A stretch of DNA of 19,105 bases, taken from assembly GCA_003640385.1 (NCBI GenBank), contig RCAB01000729.1:1-19105 (forward strand). Direction: 5' to 3'. The stretch's first letter is position 1, and each line of letters opens with the position of its first letter. Both the position numbers and the translations under genes were made by a program. The DNA is from Setaria digitata. Lineage: Eukaryota > Nematoda > Chromadorea > Rhabditida > Setariidae. The notes under the pieces were generated by a model, which searched no databases, had not been told where the DNA came from, and was given only the letters and a program-made list of their open reading frames with translations. This document shows positions 9,701 through 17,205 of the stretch, piece after piece.

Positions 9701-12504
9701 ACAGTTAGTTTTTAGTCATCCACAATTTAATTAAATTGATATTTTAAAATTTCAATCATGGCTGAGCGAAACAAATTTCCGATAATTTCCGGTAAGTTCT
9801 AAATTTAAAAAAAAAAAAAAGAAAAAAAAAAAGCTCTTTTTTGATAAATTGAATTTTCAAGCATTGCTAGTAAAATTTTCGAAAATTTTAAAACTTTTTT
9901 TTCTTTTTTTTTTTGTAAATAAATAATTACTTACTAGTTTCACTTTTTGATTCAATTAAGTATTCGGGGGATGATTTTGCACCTTTTAATTAATATATAG
10001 TTATTTAATTCCTTAGAGAAGAAAAAATGACATATAACATAGATTTAGCTATTTAAAAATTTGTCCAATTCACTGCTTTCTTGACCGATAATATATAATA
10101 TAAATGATTCCTCCTTATAAGATGACCACATGTGACCGGAAGTGACCATTGATATTATCATTGTTTATCAAAAAAAAAAAAACGAATTAATTTAGGTCCA
10201 TGCAATAGTGATAATCAATGCCCACCAAATTTATATTGTGTTAATGGTAATTGCTGGCATCTTTCAAATAAACCAATACGAATGAAGCAGCTAAATGGTA
10301 TTTAAAAAAAACAAAAAAACTATTATAAATTATTAATTAATTAGTCAGAAATGTTAATTAGAAGCTCTTGTTCTTCTCTTCTTGCCTTTAATCATACACT
10401 TACCTTTAATTCATAATTTTAAAATGAAAATAGGAGAGAATTGAAAATGCAAAACCAATAATTATAAACTGTCTCAAGTTTTCGTAGATAATATTCAAAT
10501 TCTTATTAATCATTCATTCTTTCCGGTACCTTTTTTTCTTTTTTTTTTTTTCCCCATAAATTTGGATTTAATTAATGAAAATTGTCTCGTCAAACGTGAA
10601 ACAGAATTTCCATTAAAGAAATACAGTCATTTTTTATTTGTATTTTTTTTTTTTTTTTATTTTTTCTGTAAATTAAAAATATTTATTATGCCTGCCTGTG
10701 AGAAGTTACGATGTATTAGAAAGGTTGCATGTCATGGGCTGTAATGGAATGCTATACATTATCTTTTAAATTTGAAAAATTCAAATAAATTCGTACAATT
10801 TTTTCTTCCTATAAGGCTTTTAGTAATTTAGCATCTTAAAAAAAAAAAAAAAATCATTAATTAGTGTAGGAAAAGAAGACAAATCGGATGTACCATCATC
10901 ATATTTGAAAGTTCAATCAATGGTCGATGCAACAATTACCGCAATTCGGTTACCATGTTTTTCATTGAAATATTCAAATTTAACGAATTAACAACTTCCC
11001 ATTAAAATATTTAAATTTCAAAATTAATGTATAATTTGATTTTACAGCATAATCAATCATACATGCATGTTAATTCCAGCTCAACAATTAACATTTTCGC
11101 CTGATACTGTTATACCATATAGTAAAAATAATTAATATTTATTAAAAAATTTTTTTAAAAGAAAATTATCAACATTTTCACAAAAATAATATTCATTTCA
11201 TGGGGAAAAAAAAAATTACTATTTCAGCGAAAAAATATCTGAAATTGAGGATACGATTGCGAATTATAATGAACTTCCAAATTTTGATCCATTCAATTAC
11301 ACTACCAATCGTAACAATACGACGAATCTACATCAATCAAATATGAAGCCATTAATTTTTAATGTTGATTGATTGAAATTTTACATTTATTTTAAATAAA
11401 AATTTGAAAAAAAAATAAAAATTTAAAAAAAAAAAAAAGCTAATTCGAAAATTTTCCGATTCTTTCTTTTTTTTTTTTTTTTTTTTTTAAAGGAAGAATT
11501 GGAAATGAAAAATGAGAATGAAAATCAACAGCAATTAATGATGTCGACAGGTAGCAATGAAAAACAAACAGGTAGTTTCATTAATTTTAGCAAAATTTAG
11601 AATTTGAAAATTTAGTACTACTAAAATTTAGTGCTACTGAAAAGTCGTTAAATTTATTGATGGTGTCCAGAAACAGAAAAGGGAAATTAACCGGAATACT
11701 TTAATGTAAGCTGATGGGATGGGATGCTTTTTTTGCTGATGAAAATGGAAAATACTGGAATACTTTTAGTGTCAGCAATTAACTGAATGGAATATGTTAG
11801 TGCTCTGAACAGAATCGGAACATTCTAACCTAAAGGCAATCTGACGGGAACAGTCCGATCTGGAGACAATCTAACCGAAAATTTCGATAGTAGACCGATA
11901 TCGTCTGTTTTATTTCAGATAGCTATTTTGAATCAGAAAGCGCTACGGCTATATCCAGTTTAACGGACAATAATGTTTATAATAGTTCAGCTACAGTTCA
12001 GTCAAGTATTTTTACGGATAGCAGTAATATGCCGGAATCAACATCCACAGATGTACGGCTTCCAGTTGAACTCCCGATTTACACGGAATACATCCGGAAA
12101 CGGCGTTTTGGTAAACCAATTCGTATCGCAGTGTATCACGCCAGAGGTTAGTTAGCATGCAATTATAGTGGAAATTTCTGCAAAAGTTATCTGATATGAT
12201 ATAGAAACTGCTGATAATTGTGATTATCACTATTAACAAATTTATCATGAATGATTAGCTGCGTATTGGTTTACTAGATTTATTAATTTAAAATCCTTTT
12301 CTCATAGCTATAATATGGAATGAATGTTCGGATGATTTGCACTGTGGTCAGCGGATGATCTGCTGCCGGAAAGGATGGTACGATCTCAGTGCTGATTCCG
12401 GTACCGGATATTTTTGCTTACCGGACTGTGAACTAACGAAAAAAATAAACCTGGATACGCATGAAGCGAATGGATTGATACCAAATGATATCATTTATGA
12501 TTGA
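3695..12504 (+). CDS. Multi-exon gene for a secreted cysteine-rich modular protein
   Basis: Gene-level entry; exons are listed separately. No family name can be given with certainty. The product begins with a signal peptide and has up to three modules built on C-x5-C-x5-C: exons 2-3 (C-x5-C-x5-C-x3-C-x11-C-x3-C), exon 10196-10297 (C-x5-C-x5-C-x4-C) and the last exon (C-x5-C-x5-CC-x16-C-x3-C). Asn/Ser/Thr-rich linkers lie between modules 2 and 3. The spacing is of the kind found in Dickkopf N-terminal domains, in prokineticin/colipase-fold proteins (the CC form), in WAP domains and in nematode EB modules. This points to an extracellular protein held by disulfides, but the similarity is of pattern only. 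Exons from 6481 onward join in consistent phase. Exon 2 leaves two bases, and the bridge to 6481 is uncertain. One full chain using weak sites (4999-5097 and 5445-5629) would give 521 residues. Ending at exon 3 gives 86 residues. Two adjacent genes is an alternative reading. Confidence 0.65.
4338..4392 (+). CDS. Exon 2: first half of cysteine module 1
   Basis: A strong acceptor (CTTTTTTTAG, ending 4337) opens the frame G-CTSDSDCNNRELCVKLC and the donor is GTACAC at 4393. There are four Cys in 17 residues, spaced C-x5-C-x5-C-x3-C. GC is clearly above the flanking introns. It leaves two bases (AG), so the next exon must supply one base. Confidence 0.75.
4573..4595. repeat. 7-bp GC-rich hairpin in intron 2
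   Basis: GAAGCGC (4573-4579) and GCGCTTC (4589-4595) are exact reverse complements around a 9-base loop. A TTTAACGTA direct repeat flanks it on both sides. It stands out in an AT-rich intron. Confidence 0.7.
4999..5116 (+). CDS. Exon 3: second half of module 1, with stop codon
   Basis: The acceptor ATTTTACAG ends at 4998. In the phase left by exon 2 the frame stays open for 38 codons (S-WIHSNDNYTACSWTCIATS, then HISDRKSLEQLYQQSIFDI) and stops at TAA 5114-5116. It supplies the missing C-x3-C, so exons 2-3 form a six-Cys module. Spliced to exons 1-2 this gives 86 residues. No AATAAA follows closely; ATTAAA at 5212-5217 is the nearest variant. For the long form, the only later GT is at 5098 (GTCTAT, weak), which would end the exon at 5097. 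A second acceptor (GCTTGCAG, ending 5034) is in the same frame. The ATG at 5013 opens a different, signal-peptide-like frame of 44 codons, which I judge an accident. Confidence 0.5.
5445..5629 (+). CDS. Candidate exon, acidic Asp/Asn-rich linker
   Basis: This lies in an open frame running 5416-5703 that encodes an acidic, Asp/Asn/Met-rich stretch ending in ...ISESQRRKSS. Codon use and GC look coding. Entry at 5445 (after ...TTTAAG, a weak acceptor) completes the two bases left by exon 2 or by exon 3 cut at 5097. Exit before GTAATT at 5630 or before GTACGA at 5474 leaves one base, as the exon at 6481 needs. Alternatives are that the frame starts at its own ATG (5416) as the first exon of a separate gene, or that it runs to its stop at 5701-5703 (AATAAA at 5824-5829 follows). 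Confidence 0.35.
5887..5945 (+). CDS. Candidate cassette exon
   Basis: The acceptor AAATTCATAG ends at 5886 and the donor GTAAAT is at 5946. Entered with one base carried over, it reads YIDNETNEMLITLPKQTNL and ends in phase 0. It therefore fits between 5629 (or 5473) and 8270, but not before 6481, so it would be an alternative to 6481-6630 plus 8014-8099. It contains an NET sequon. Short and unproven. Confidence 0.22.
6149..6184. repeat. Perfect 14-bp inverted repeat (hairpin)
   Basis: GAAAATGCAAACAA (6149-6162) pairs exactly with TTGTTTGCATTTTC (6171-6184) across an 8-base loop. It lies between candidate exons. It could be a small foldback element or a hairpin RNA stem. Confidence 0.85.
6481..6630 (+). 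CDS. Internal exon, 49 codons, charged linker
   Basis: The acceptor GGGTATTTCAG ends at 6480 and the donor GTATGT at 6631 is a strong match. With one carried base the frame is open throughout: ANDNKNWKNSEIYNERTGAT, then AVLTKLFERNETLTALNN, then GRKRDNQKNDF, leaving G. NET is a glycosylation sequon and GRKR is a possible basic cleavage site. Phase 1 in and phase 1 out fits the exon ending 8099 and would also fit 10196 directly. Its 3' end is part of a local duplication (6590-6803). Confidence 0.55.
6590..6803. repeat. Imperfect tandem duplication across an exon-intron border
   Basis: The segment from about 6590 recurs from about 6707 (spacing 118 at the shared AATGACTTC). Both copies hold AAGAATGACTTC, then G or A, then GTATGTGATG and TTTATCACTTTGATTGCGAC, and both end with ATTAGC. 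The first copy carries the end of exon 6481-6630 and its donor. The second has a one-base insertion and breaks the reading frame, so it looks like a decayed copy. Confidence 0.8.
7356..7381. repeat. Perfect 11-bp inverted repeat with CTCG loop
   Basis: CAGCTTCTGGA (7356-7366) and TCCAGAAGCTG (7371-7381) are exact reverse complements with a 4-base loop. AAAATTGCAA/TTGCAATTTT at about 7208 and 7395 form wider, weaker flanking arms. The overlapping ORFs on both strands (7180-7417) are a side effect of this foldback and A/T runs. Confidence 0.85.
8014..8099 (+). CDS. Internal exon with nested in-frame acceptors
   Basis: The frame ending ...SSMYVTDASSLVIQASPL, then ITTTDISQ, stops at a CAG|GTTTAA donor (8100) in phase 0, as needed by the exon at 8270. 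Three acceptors, ending 8013 (TTTATCAG), 8001 (TTATTATAG) and 7968 (TTTCAATAG), all enter the same frame with one carried base. The 5' end is therefore 8014, 8002 or 7969; 8014 is chosen for its better consensus. Joined to 6481-6630, the carried G completes the first codon. Confidence 0.5.
8270..8351 (+). CDS. Internal exon, Gln/Glu/Pro-rich linker
   Basis: The acceptor TTTTCATCTGCAG ends at 8269 and the donor GTTTGT is at 8352. In phase 0 it reads YGEQFERQPQEHLPEREPEQ, then TEWLQWP, leaving G, which completes GGT (Gly) with the exon at 10196. A second open frame exists but would need an unusually GC-rich third position. GC is well above the flanking introns. Confidence 0.65.
8449..8581. repeat. 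66-bp duplication separated by one N
   Basis: Positions 8449-8514 and 8516-8581 match except for one base, and the N at 8515 sits between them. Same pattern as at 1535-1711 and probably an unmerged contig overlap inside the intron. An (AAATTT)-type repeat follows to about 8650. Confidence 0.85.
9758..9791 (+). CDS. Candidate alternative first exon
   Basis: ATG at 9758 opens MAERNKFPIIS and leaves G before GTAAGT (9792), a full-consensus donor. Its phase fits the exon at 10196 exactly. An in-frame stop lies upstream, so it could only be a start exon. It would give a product without a signal peptide containing modules 2 and 3. Too short to be sure. Confidence 0.22.
10196..10297 (+). CDS. Internal exon: cysteine module 2
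   Basis: The acceptor AATTTAG ends at 10195 and the donor GTATTT is at 10298. With one carried base it reads G-PCNSDNQCPPNLYCVNGNCW followed by HLSNKPIRMKQLN, leaving G. The four Cys are spaced C-x5-C-x5-C-x4-C, and the C-x-S-D start is the same as in exon 2 (CTSD versus CNSD). The last two Cys of module 1 have no counterpart here or in the next exon, so this is a shorter form. Confidence 0.8.
10870..10948 (+). CDS. Internal exon, linker
   Basis: The acceptor TAGTGTAG ends at 10869 (poor pyrimidine tract). The frame reads KEDKSDVPSSYLKVQSMV then DATITAI, with donor GTTACC (10949, weak). Despite weak sites, an exon that enters with one base and leaves two is required to connect 10297 with 11228, and this one does so while staying open. 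Confidence 0.45.
11228..11363 (+). CDS. Internal exon, Asn-rich glycosylation linker
   Basis: The acceptor ACTATTTCAG ends at 11227. The frame EKISEIEDTIANYNELPNFD then PFNYTTNRNNTTNLHQSN then MKPLIFN is open up to TGA 11370-11372. NYT and NTT are N-glycosylation sequons. The donor could be GTTGAT at 11364 (phase 0, to 11493) or GTAACA at 11311 (phase 1, straight to 11919, skipping 11493). Reading through to the stop would give a shorter protein lacking module 3. Confidence 0.55.
11493..11571 (+). CDS. Internal exon with two in-frame donors
   Basis: A long T tract ending in AAAG (11492) is followed by EELEMKNENENQQQLMMST in phase 0. ACAG|GTAGCA ends the exon at 11550 and ACAG|GTAGTT at 11571. 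The two differ by exactly seven codons and both leave G for the exon at 11919. The composition is Glu/Asn/Gln-rich and coding by frame only. Confidence 0.45.
11757..11878. repeat. Degenerate 30-bp tandem repeat in an intron
   Basis: Units at 11819-11848 and 11849-11878 are both 30 bases and share the AACA...CAATCTgACcG pattern. More diverged units precede them (11757-11818, starting AATACTTTTAG and AATATGTTAG), and one more lies near 11693. GC is higher than in other introns here. Confidence 0.55.
11919..12146 (+). CDS. Internal exon: Ser/Thr-rich spacer with RKRR site
   Basis: The acceptor GTTTTATTTCAG ends at 11918 and the donor GTTAGT is at 12147. The frame is open for 75 codons. It starts with a Ser/Thr-rich stretch (SYFESESATAISSLTDNN, VYNSSATVQSSIFTDSSN, MPESTST), including an NSS sequon, and ends VRLPVELPIYTEYI-RKRR-FGKPIRIAVYHAR. 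The first part resembles an O-glycosylated stalk. RKRR (12095-12106) fits furin-type cleavage sites. Other-frame ORFs overlapping it (11973-12155 plus, 12012-12248 minus) are shadows. Confidence 0.8.
12308..12504 (+). CDS. Last exon: cysteine module 3 and C-terminus
   Basis: The acceptor TTCTCATAG ends at 12307. Entered with the carried G, it reads AIIWNECSDDLHCGQRMICC, then RKGWYDLSADSGTGYFCLPD, then C, and continues with 23 residues to DIIYD and TGA 12502-12504. Cys spacing is C-x5-C-x5-CC-x16-C-x3-C, like colipase/prokineticin or WAP-type cores in the first half. The stop is followed by AATAAA at 12643. GC is about twice that of the flanks. An internal GTACGA at 12378 could act as a donor for a different 3' end. 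Confidence 0.85.
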
Positions 12505-12642
12505 TAATAATACATTTAGATAAATAGCGAACTTCTACAGTTGATAAACACTTTTTTACTAAAAAATGATCACACTGTAATTTAATTTCCCTCCTGGTAG
12601 GCTAATTGAAATTCTACTGATAAATTACTGATAATCGAATTA

Positions 12643-12648
12643 AATAAA
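12643..12648 (+). terminator. Polyadenylation signal AATAAA
   Basis: AATAAA lies 139 bases after the stop at 12504, a normal distance for a nematode 3' UTR. AATAAA is common by chance in such AT-rich DNA, so this rests on position. Confidence 0.45.
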
Positions 12649-12757
12649 TGAAATGTATGACCAATTAAGCGTTAACAAACTTGAATTTTGATTTTTTGAC
12701 CAGATCGTATTCAAATTAATTTGTCAGAAACCTTTCCGTAACAAATTATAGCACATA

Positions 12758-12846
12758 ATGGTATATTCCGGAAACAAAAAAAATCATTCCAAACAGATAC
12801 CACAACCGGATATGGTTTCGAGGAATTTTCCAGTTATTTCCGAACG
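12758..12846 (+). CDS. Candidate first exon of a small downstream gene
   Basis: ATG at 12758 opens a 50-codon frame (MVYSGNKKNHSKQIPQPDMV...) with an in-frame TAG just before it. Cut before GTATAA at 12847 it leaves two bases (CG), the phase needed by 12989-13036. Together with 14376-14526 this would make a 95-residue protein. It has no signal peptide and no family I recognise. The three-exon model holds by phase, but each splice site is modest. Confidence 0.22.
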
Positions 12847-12988
12847 GTATAAATCCGTAAATATTTCGTATAAATTAACAATCATATTTAGCTATAACTA
12901 TCAAATGTAATCTAAATCCATCAACCACAATACCCTTATCAATGAATTCTAAACTTTTTCAAAACTTCTAAATGATTTAAAATACCAG

Positions 12989-13036
12989 GTTTGTTTATCG
13001 CTGTGCAGTCAATACTGGAAAAAGTTTATCGTACTT
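12989..13036 (+). CDS. Candidate middle exon of the downstream gene
   Basis: The acceptor AAAATACCAG ends at 12988 and the donor GTAATT is at 13037. Entering and leaving with two carried bases it reads FVYRCAVNTGKSLSY. It could also be reached from the last exon of the upstream gene through GTACGA at 12378. A second frame is also open, so coding status is unsure. Confidence 0.28.
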
Positions 13037-13515
13037 GTAATTCAAGAAAAAAAAAAATCCTAGCTTCCGGTTTGAACTTTTGCATATCTATTTATGCGTA
13101 ATTCAATTGAACATGCTCATAGTGTTTTTTCAACAATATGGCGTTTATTTTTTTTAATTTAAAATTGTAACATTTTCCTTCGCCTTTCTCTCTTTTTACT
13201 GCTTTCTTTTTTTTTTTTTTTTTTTTTTTTAAAGTTTACTATGCTATGAAAGAGAAAAACAAACAAGAAACATTTTTATTCCATCAAAATATTTAGAAAA
13301 ATTCAAATTTAATGAGGAAAAACAGCAATTAGCTCTTTCTGCGAAGAAACGGAAAACGGAAAAAAGAAAATAACAGAAAAAAGGAAAAGAAAAAATAGAA
13401 ATGCATGAAGAACATCAAATTTTTATCATTTCAATAAATCATAATTGAATTAAACAAAAAGAGAAAAAAAAAATCATAAAAAATGTAAATTGAGAGGGAG
13501 GGAGGAAGGGAGAGG

Positions 13516-13520
<5 letters not shown>

Positions 13521-13550
<30 letters not shown>
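13521..13550. repeat. (AG)n microsatellite
   Basis: Fifteen AG units preceded by a GGGAGA-rich tract from 13494. The Ser/Leu-rich minus-strand ORF at 13431-13634 is just this repeat translated. Confidence 0.95.
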
Positions 13551-13553
<3 letters not shown>

Positions 13554-14343
13554 GAAAGAGACCGGAATTTTTTCAATACAGTAGCAACAGTTTCTTCGCA
13601 CAATTGTATTATAAACTTTCATTTTAAATTTCAAAAAAAGTTTCCACTTTTTTTTTCACCAATTAAATTTGTCGAAACTTTCATTTCAAAACAAAACAAA
13701 TAAAAATAATATCATTTAAAAATAAAATGGAAGGAGGGAAATGATATTAAGTACATATGTTAAAAATTAATGACGCAAAATGTTTTATAACATTTCCTTT
13801 TTCTTTCCTTCTTTCGCAACGAAATAACATTTTCAAAAATTTGACACGAAAATAGCTTTTAAATAGCTTTTTTTTTTTTTTTTTCGCTTAAAAATTTCGA
13901 CAACTATAAGAAGTTAACAATTATTCCCCTCTCTTTTTTTTTTTTTTTTTATTTATTTATTTATTTTAAATCCTAATTTTAGATAATTTATAACAGAGAA
14001 AACTCGAGAAACTTGTGACCTGTTTTTAGGAAAGCACCGGCAAACTAACACAGTAACAAAATTTCACCTATTTTCTTCTTAAAAAAAAAAAAAATGAAGA
14101 GAAAAGAAAAGAAATAATACAGCTAGGGAAAAAGACTGGGGAAAGAAATATGACAGCTTAATCGAAATTTCAAATTTAAATTTTTAACTAAATAGAAAGA
14201 ATGAAAAAAAAAATTGTCAATTGATTAAAAGTACTAAATAACGAAAAAAAAAAAAGGCACACTGCTTTAATATAGTAATATAATGAAAGAAAAAGAAAAA
14301 TAAGTTATTTTCATAATTTCTGTTTAATTCTTTTTTTAAAACT

Positions 14344-14374
<31 letters not shown>

Positions 14375-14375
14375 G

Positions 14376-14526
14376 CGGTGAAGAACTGATCGTATTAAAA
14401 TGCGACTTATGCGCCCTCCTATATCTTAGAGGAAAGAAAAGAAACTATTCCAAATGCGATATGATTAATAATAATAATAACAGTATGTATGAGACTATAC
14501 CGGAAATGGAAATCTTCACAAATTAA
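14376..14526 (+). CDS. Candidate last exon, unknown small protein
   Basis: Follows a 26-base T tract and AG (14375). With two carried bases the frame is open for 49 codons: GEELIVLKCDLCALLYLRGK, KRNYSKCDMINNNNNSMYET, IPEMEIFTN, then TAA 14524-14526. GC and codon mix differ sharply from the surrounding A-rich DNA, and AATAAA follows at 14535-14540. The three Cys include a CDLC pair. No family recognised. GTATGT at 14483 is a possible internal donor, so it may not be terminal. Confidence 0.38.
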
Positions 14527-14534
14527 GGAAAATG

Positions 14535-14540
14535 AATAAA
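14535..14540 (+). terminator. Possible polyadenylation signal AATAAA
   Basis: AATAAA begins 9 bases after the stop at 14526, with another at 14572-14577. Chance matches are likely in this A-rich stretch. Confidence 0.25.
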
Positions 14541-16210
14541 TATTCGGCAACTAATAATAAGATAGGATAGTAATAAAACGGAAAAAAAAACAAACAAACA
14601 AACAAATAAACAAACAAAAGAAAAGAACGTATAAAATTTAGGACCACATGCAATTTCTTTTTTTTTTAAACCTGTATTAAAGTTTACAGTTAAAAAAAAA
14701 AAATTTGATGAAATGAGAAATTGTTGCTAAAAAAAGAAGAAGAAAAAAAAAGAGAAAAACATAACATTATCAACAACGAGGTATATACAAACAAACAAAA
14801 TGAAAAACAAACATAAATGAATTTGAAAAAAAAAAAAGAAAATTAAATTTTTCTTTTTTTTATATCGATAAAAAAAAATACGTATATATCCCCGTGTAAA
14901 AGAAAAGAAAACAAAAATAAAAAAAAAAAAAAAAAAAAGAGAAAAGAAAAAAAAAAAAGGAACAACCGGGAAAATTACATTTTATGATGATACATTTTGA
15001 TAATTTTTTTAAAAATCTTAAAATCTTTTTTTTTTTTTTTTTTTTTTTTTAATGATAATTATTATATTTACAAAAAAGAAAAAAGAACCAAATTTTTTTT
15101 TAATCTTTTCAAATTACAAGAAAAATTCGATTAGCGATAAATTTTACACACATATATATAAAAATGTGTGGAGAAAAAGTAGAAGATTGTATGAGATAAT
15201 CAGGTTGATTTACTTGGCTTCAGATGAAAAAAAAAAAAAAAAAAATGTACAGATTCAGGAATTCAGATTACTGACGGAATCTATTTTCGTGTAGTTTGTT
15301 AACAGTGCGGAGAAGAAAGGATTCAGATGGAAAATAGAGAATCTGAAGGATACAAATTGAAAATAGAATCTAATAGTTTTTTTTTTTTTTTCTTTTCTTT
15401 TCTTTCCCCAATCTTCTTTCTATGGTAAATGGAAACAATTTTTCTTTCCTATGAAAACAAATTAAACATTAATGGTTCACGTTCATTCAATTTTAAAATT
15501 TTCAACAAATGGATTGGAAAAAAAAAAAACGATANGAAAGAGATGATGATATAACTGAAAGTGGAAAAATAAAACTATATATGTTTATAAAACAAAAAAA
15601 AAAAAAAAAAAAGGAGATAGTGGAGGAATTTACTCGCATAATTCAACAATTCAATTTATTTAATCATTATTTGATCACTGAATTTTTTATTTTTTAGCTT
15701 TTTTCTTTTTCATTTTAAAAAATTAAAATAAAAAAAAAACGTTTAAGTACAGGATGAATAAAAGAAGCTATTTCTGAAAAAGAAAAAAAGAAAAGATATG
15801 GCCTTTATCAGTATATGATAATTATGATGATACCTAAAACGAATCGAGATAATTTAATCAGTTCTTCACGAATAATTTACATTTTAATGAAAATTTAAAA
15901 TATTTTCAAATTTTCCCTAAAACAAATAAAGCATTTGAAGTTTAAATTTTGCCGAAGAGAAGTGCTGTTACTGATTTGAAATATTTCCGGTCCAATGCAA
16001 AACAAAACAACACAAATAAACAAATGAAAAATTTGAAACAATCAAAAAAAAAAAATTTTCTTTTTTTTTTTTTCTTTCTTCTTTTCCTTCCCCCCTCCCA
16101 TCTTAATCACCTTCATAAAAAGTGAAAAAAAAAAAAAAAAAAAACTGGGTAAAATGAGAAACATTTCATAAATCAAAGTTGCCTAATATAATAACATCAT
16201 ATAGTTTCGC

Positions 16211-16241
<31 letters not shown>

Positions 16242-16537
16242 GTTTTTTTTTCTTTGTTGTTGTTATTGTTGTAATTTCTGTTGCAAATGATTGAAGAAAA
16301 TAAACACTAAAGCAACAATAAAAACAATACTAATGGTAAGTACTGGTAAAAACTGGTTAATTATTTTAAGTTTTGCAAACAAGTTTTTACAGAATTAAAC
16401 AAATTTTCAACGTGAGAAAAAAAAAAAGAAAAGAAAAAACAAGAAAAAAATTCCTTTCTCTTTCTTTTGCAGATAATCAATTTATTAATTAATTAATTGC
16501 TGAAAAATTTGATGAAATGGAAGAACGCACAGATATA

Positions 16538-16560
16538 CATACACATACACATACACACAA

Positions 16561-16590
<30 letters not shown>
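16538..16590. repeat. (AC)n microsatellite
   Basis: Imperfect ATACAC units followed by an uninterrupted AC run to about 16586. The Cys-Val-rich minus-strand ORF across it is repeat-derived. Confidence 0.95.
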
Positions 16591-16591
<1 letters not shown>

Positions 16592-17179
16592 TATTTATAT
16601 ATAATAGTAAACAACAGCATCAAAAAGAAGGAAAAAAGAAAATAAACATCAACAATGAAAAAAAAAAAAAAAAAAAAAGAAAAAAAAACACCTAAAAGGA
16701 GAAAGAAAATATTCAAATTTAAAAAAGAAAAAAAAAAAAAAAAAATCACCGGTACAGTTCACGCTGGCAACTCGCCAACAGTATTTGCCTTGCCGAAAAA
16801 AAAGACATAAACAAATAAATAAATTGTTTTGATAAACATATATATTGGAATCACTGAGAATTAAATTGGCCCAGCAAAATTGTAAATGTAATAAAAATGT
16901 AAAGGAAAAAAAAAAAGAACGGAGCAACAGGAGGAGATGATTAGAGGGAAGAGGAAAACATTTCTTAATTACTGCTTTGTTTCTTTTTTTTTTTTTTTTT
17001 TCAATTAATTATTAATTACCAACGACAAAACTATAATCTGACCTATTTTATCACTTCAATGATAAATGATTGAATTTTAACAATAGAAAAATTACTCTTT
17101 CTTATTCTTTTTTTTTTTTTGAAAAAAAAAAAAGATTTCATTACTATTCAAAAGAGAAAAGAATGAGGGAGGGAAAGAG

Positions 17180-17205
17180 GGAGAGAGAGAGAGAGAGAGA
17201 GAGAG
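17180..17205. repeat. (AG)n microsatellite
   Basis: A GA dinucleotide run within a purine-rich stretch. It generates Arg-Glu repeats in the overlapping plus-strand frame. Confidence 0.9.

Noticed and set aside
10562..10744. 60-codon ORF with a Cys-rich end (MPACEKLRCIRKVACHGL)
   Set aside because: The first half is poly-Phe from a T run, and no acceptor or phase links the Cys-rich end to neighbouring exons.
11081..11116. Possible exon after TTAATTCCAG (QQLTFSPDTVIPY)
   Set aside because: It enters in the right phase from 10297, but neither exit phase fits the frame of the 11228 exon; kept only as a remote alternative.
11973..12248. ORFs of 60 (plus) and 78 (minus) codons
   Set aside because: They overlap the well-supported exon 11919-12146 in other frames. 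The exon frame has fitting splice sites and phase on both sides.
15052..15294. 80-codon plus-strand ORF
   Set aside because: Starts in a T run and crosses several A runs giving poly-Lys. The middle (YKNVWRKSRRLYEI) looks ordinary, but no splice signals or domain support it.
16489..16927. Minus-strand ORFs rich in Phe, Val and Cys
   Set aside because: Derived from A runs and the AC microsatellite. The only non-repetitive piece is reported as a separate GC island.
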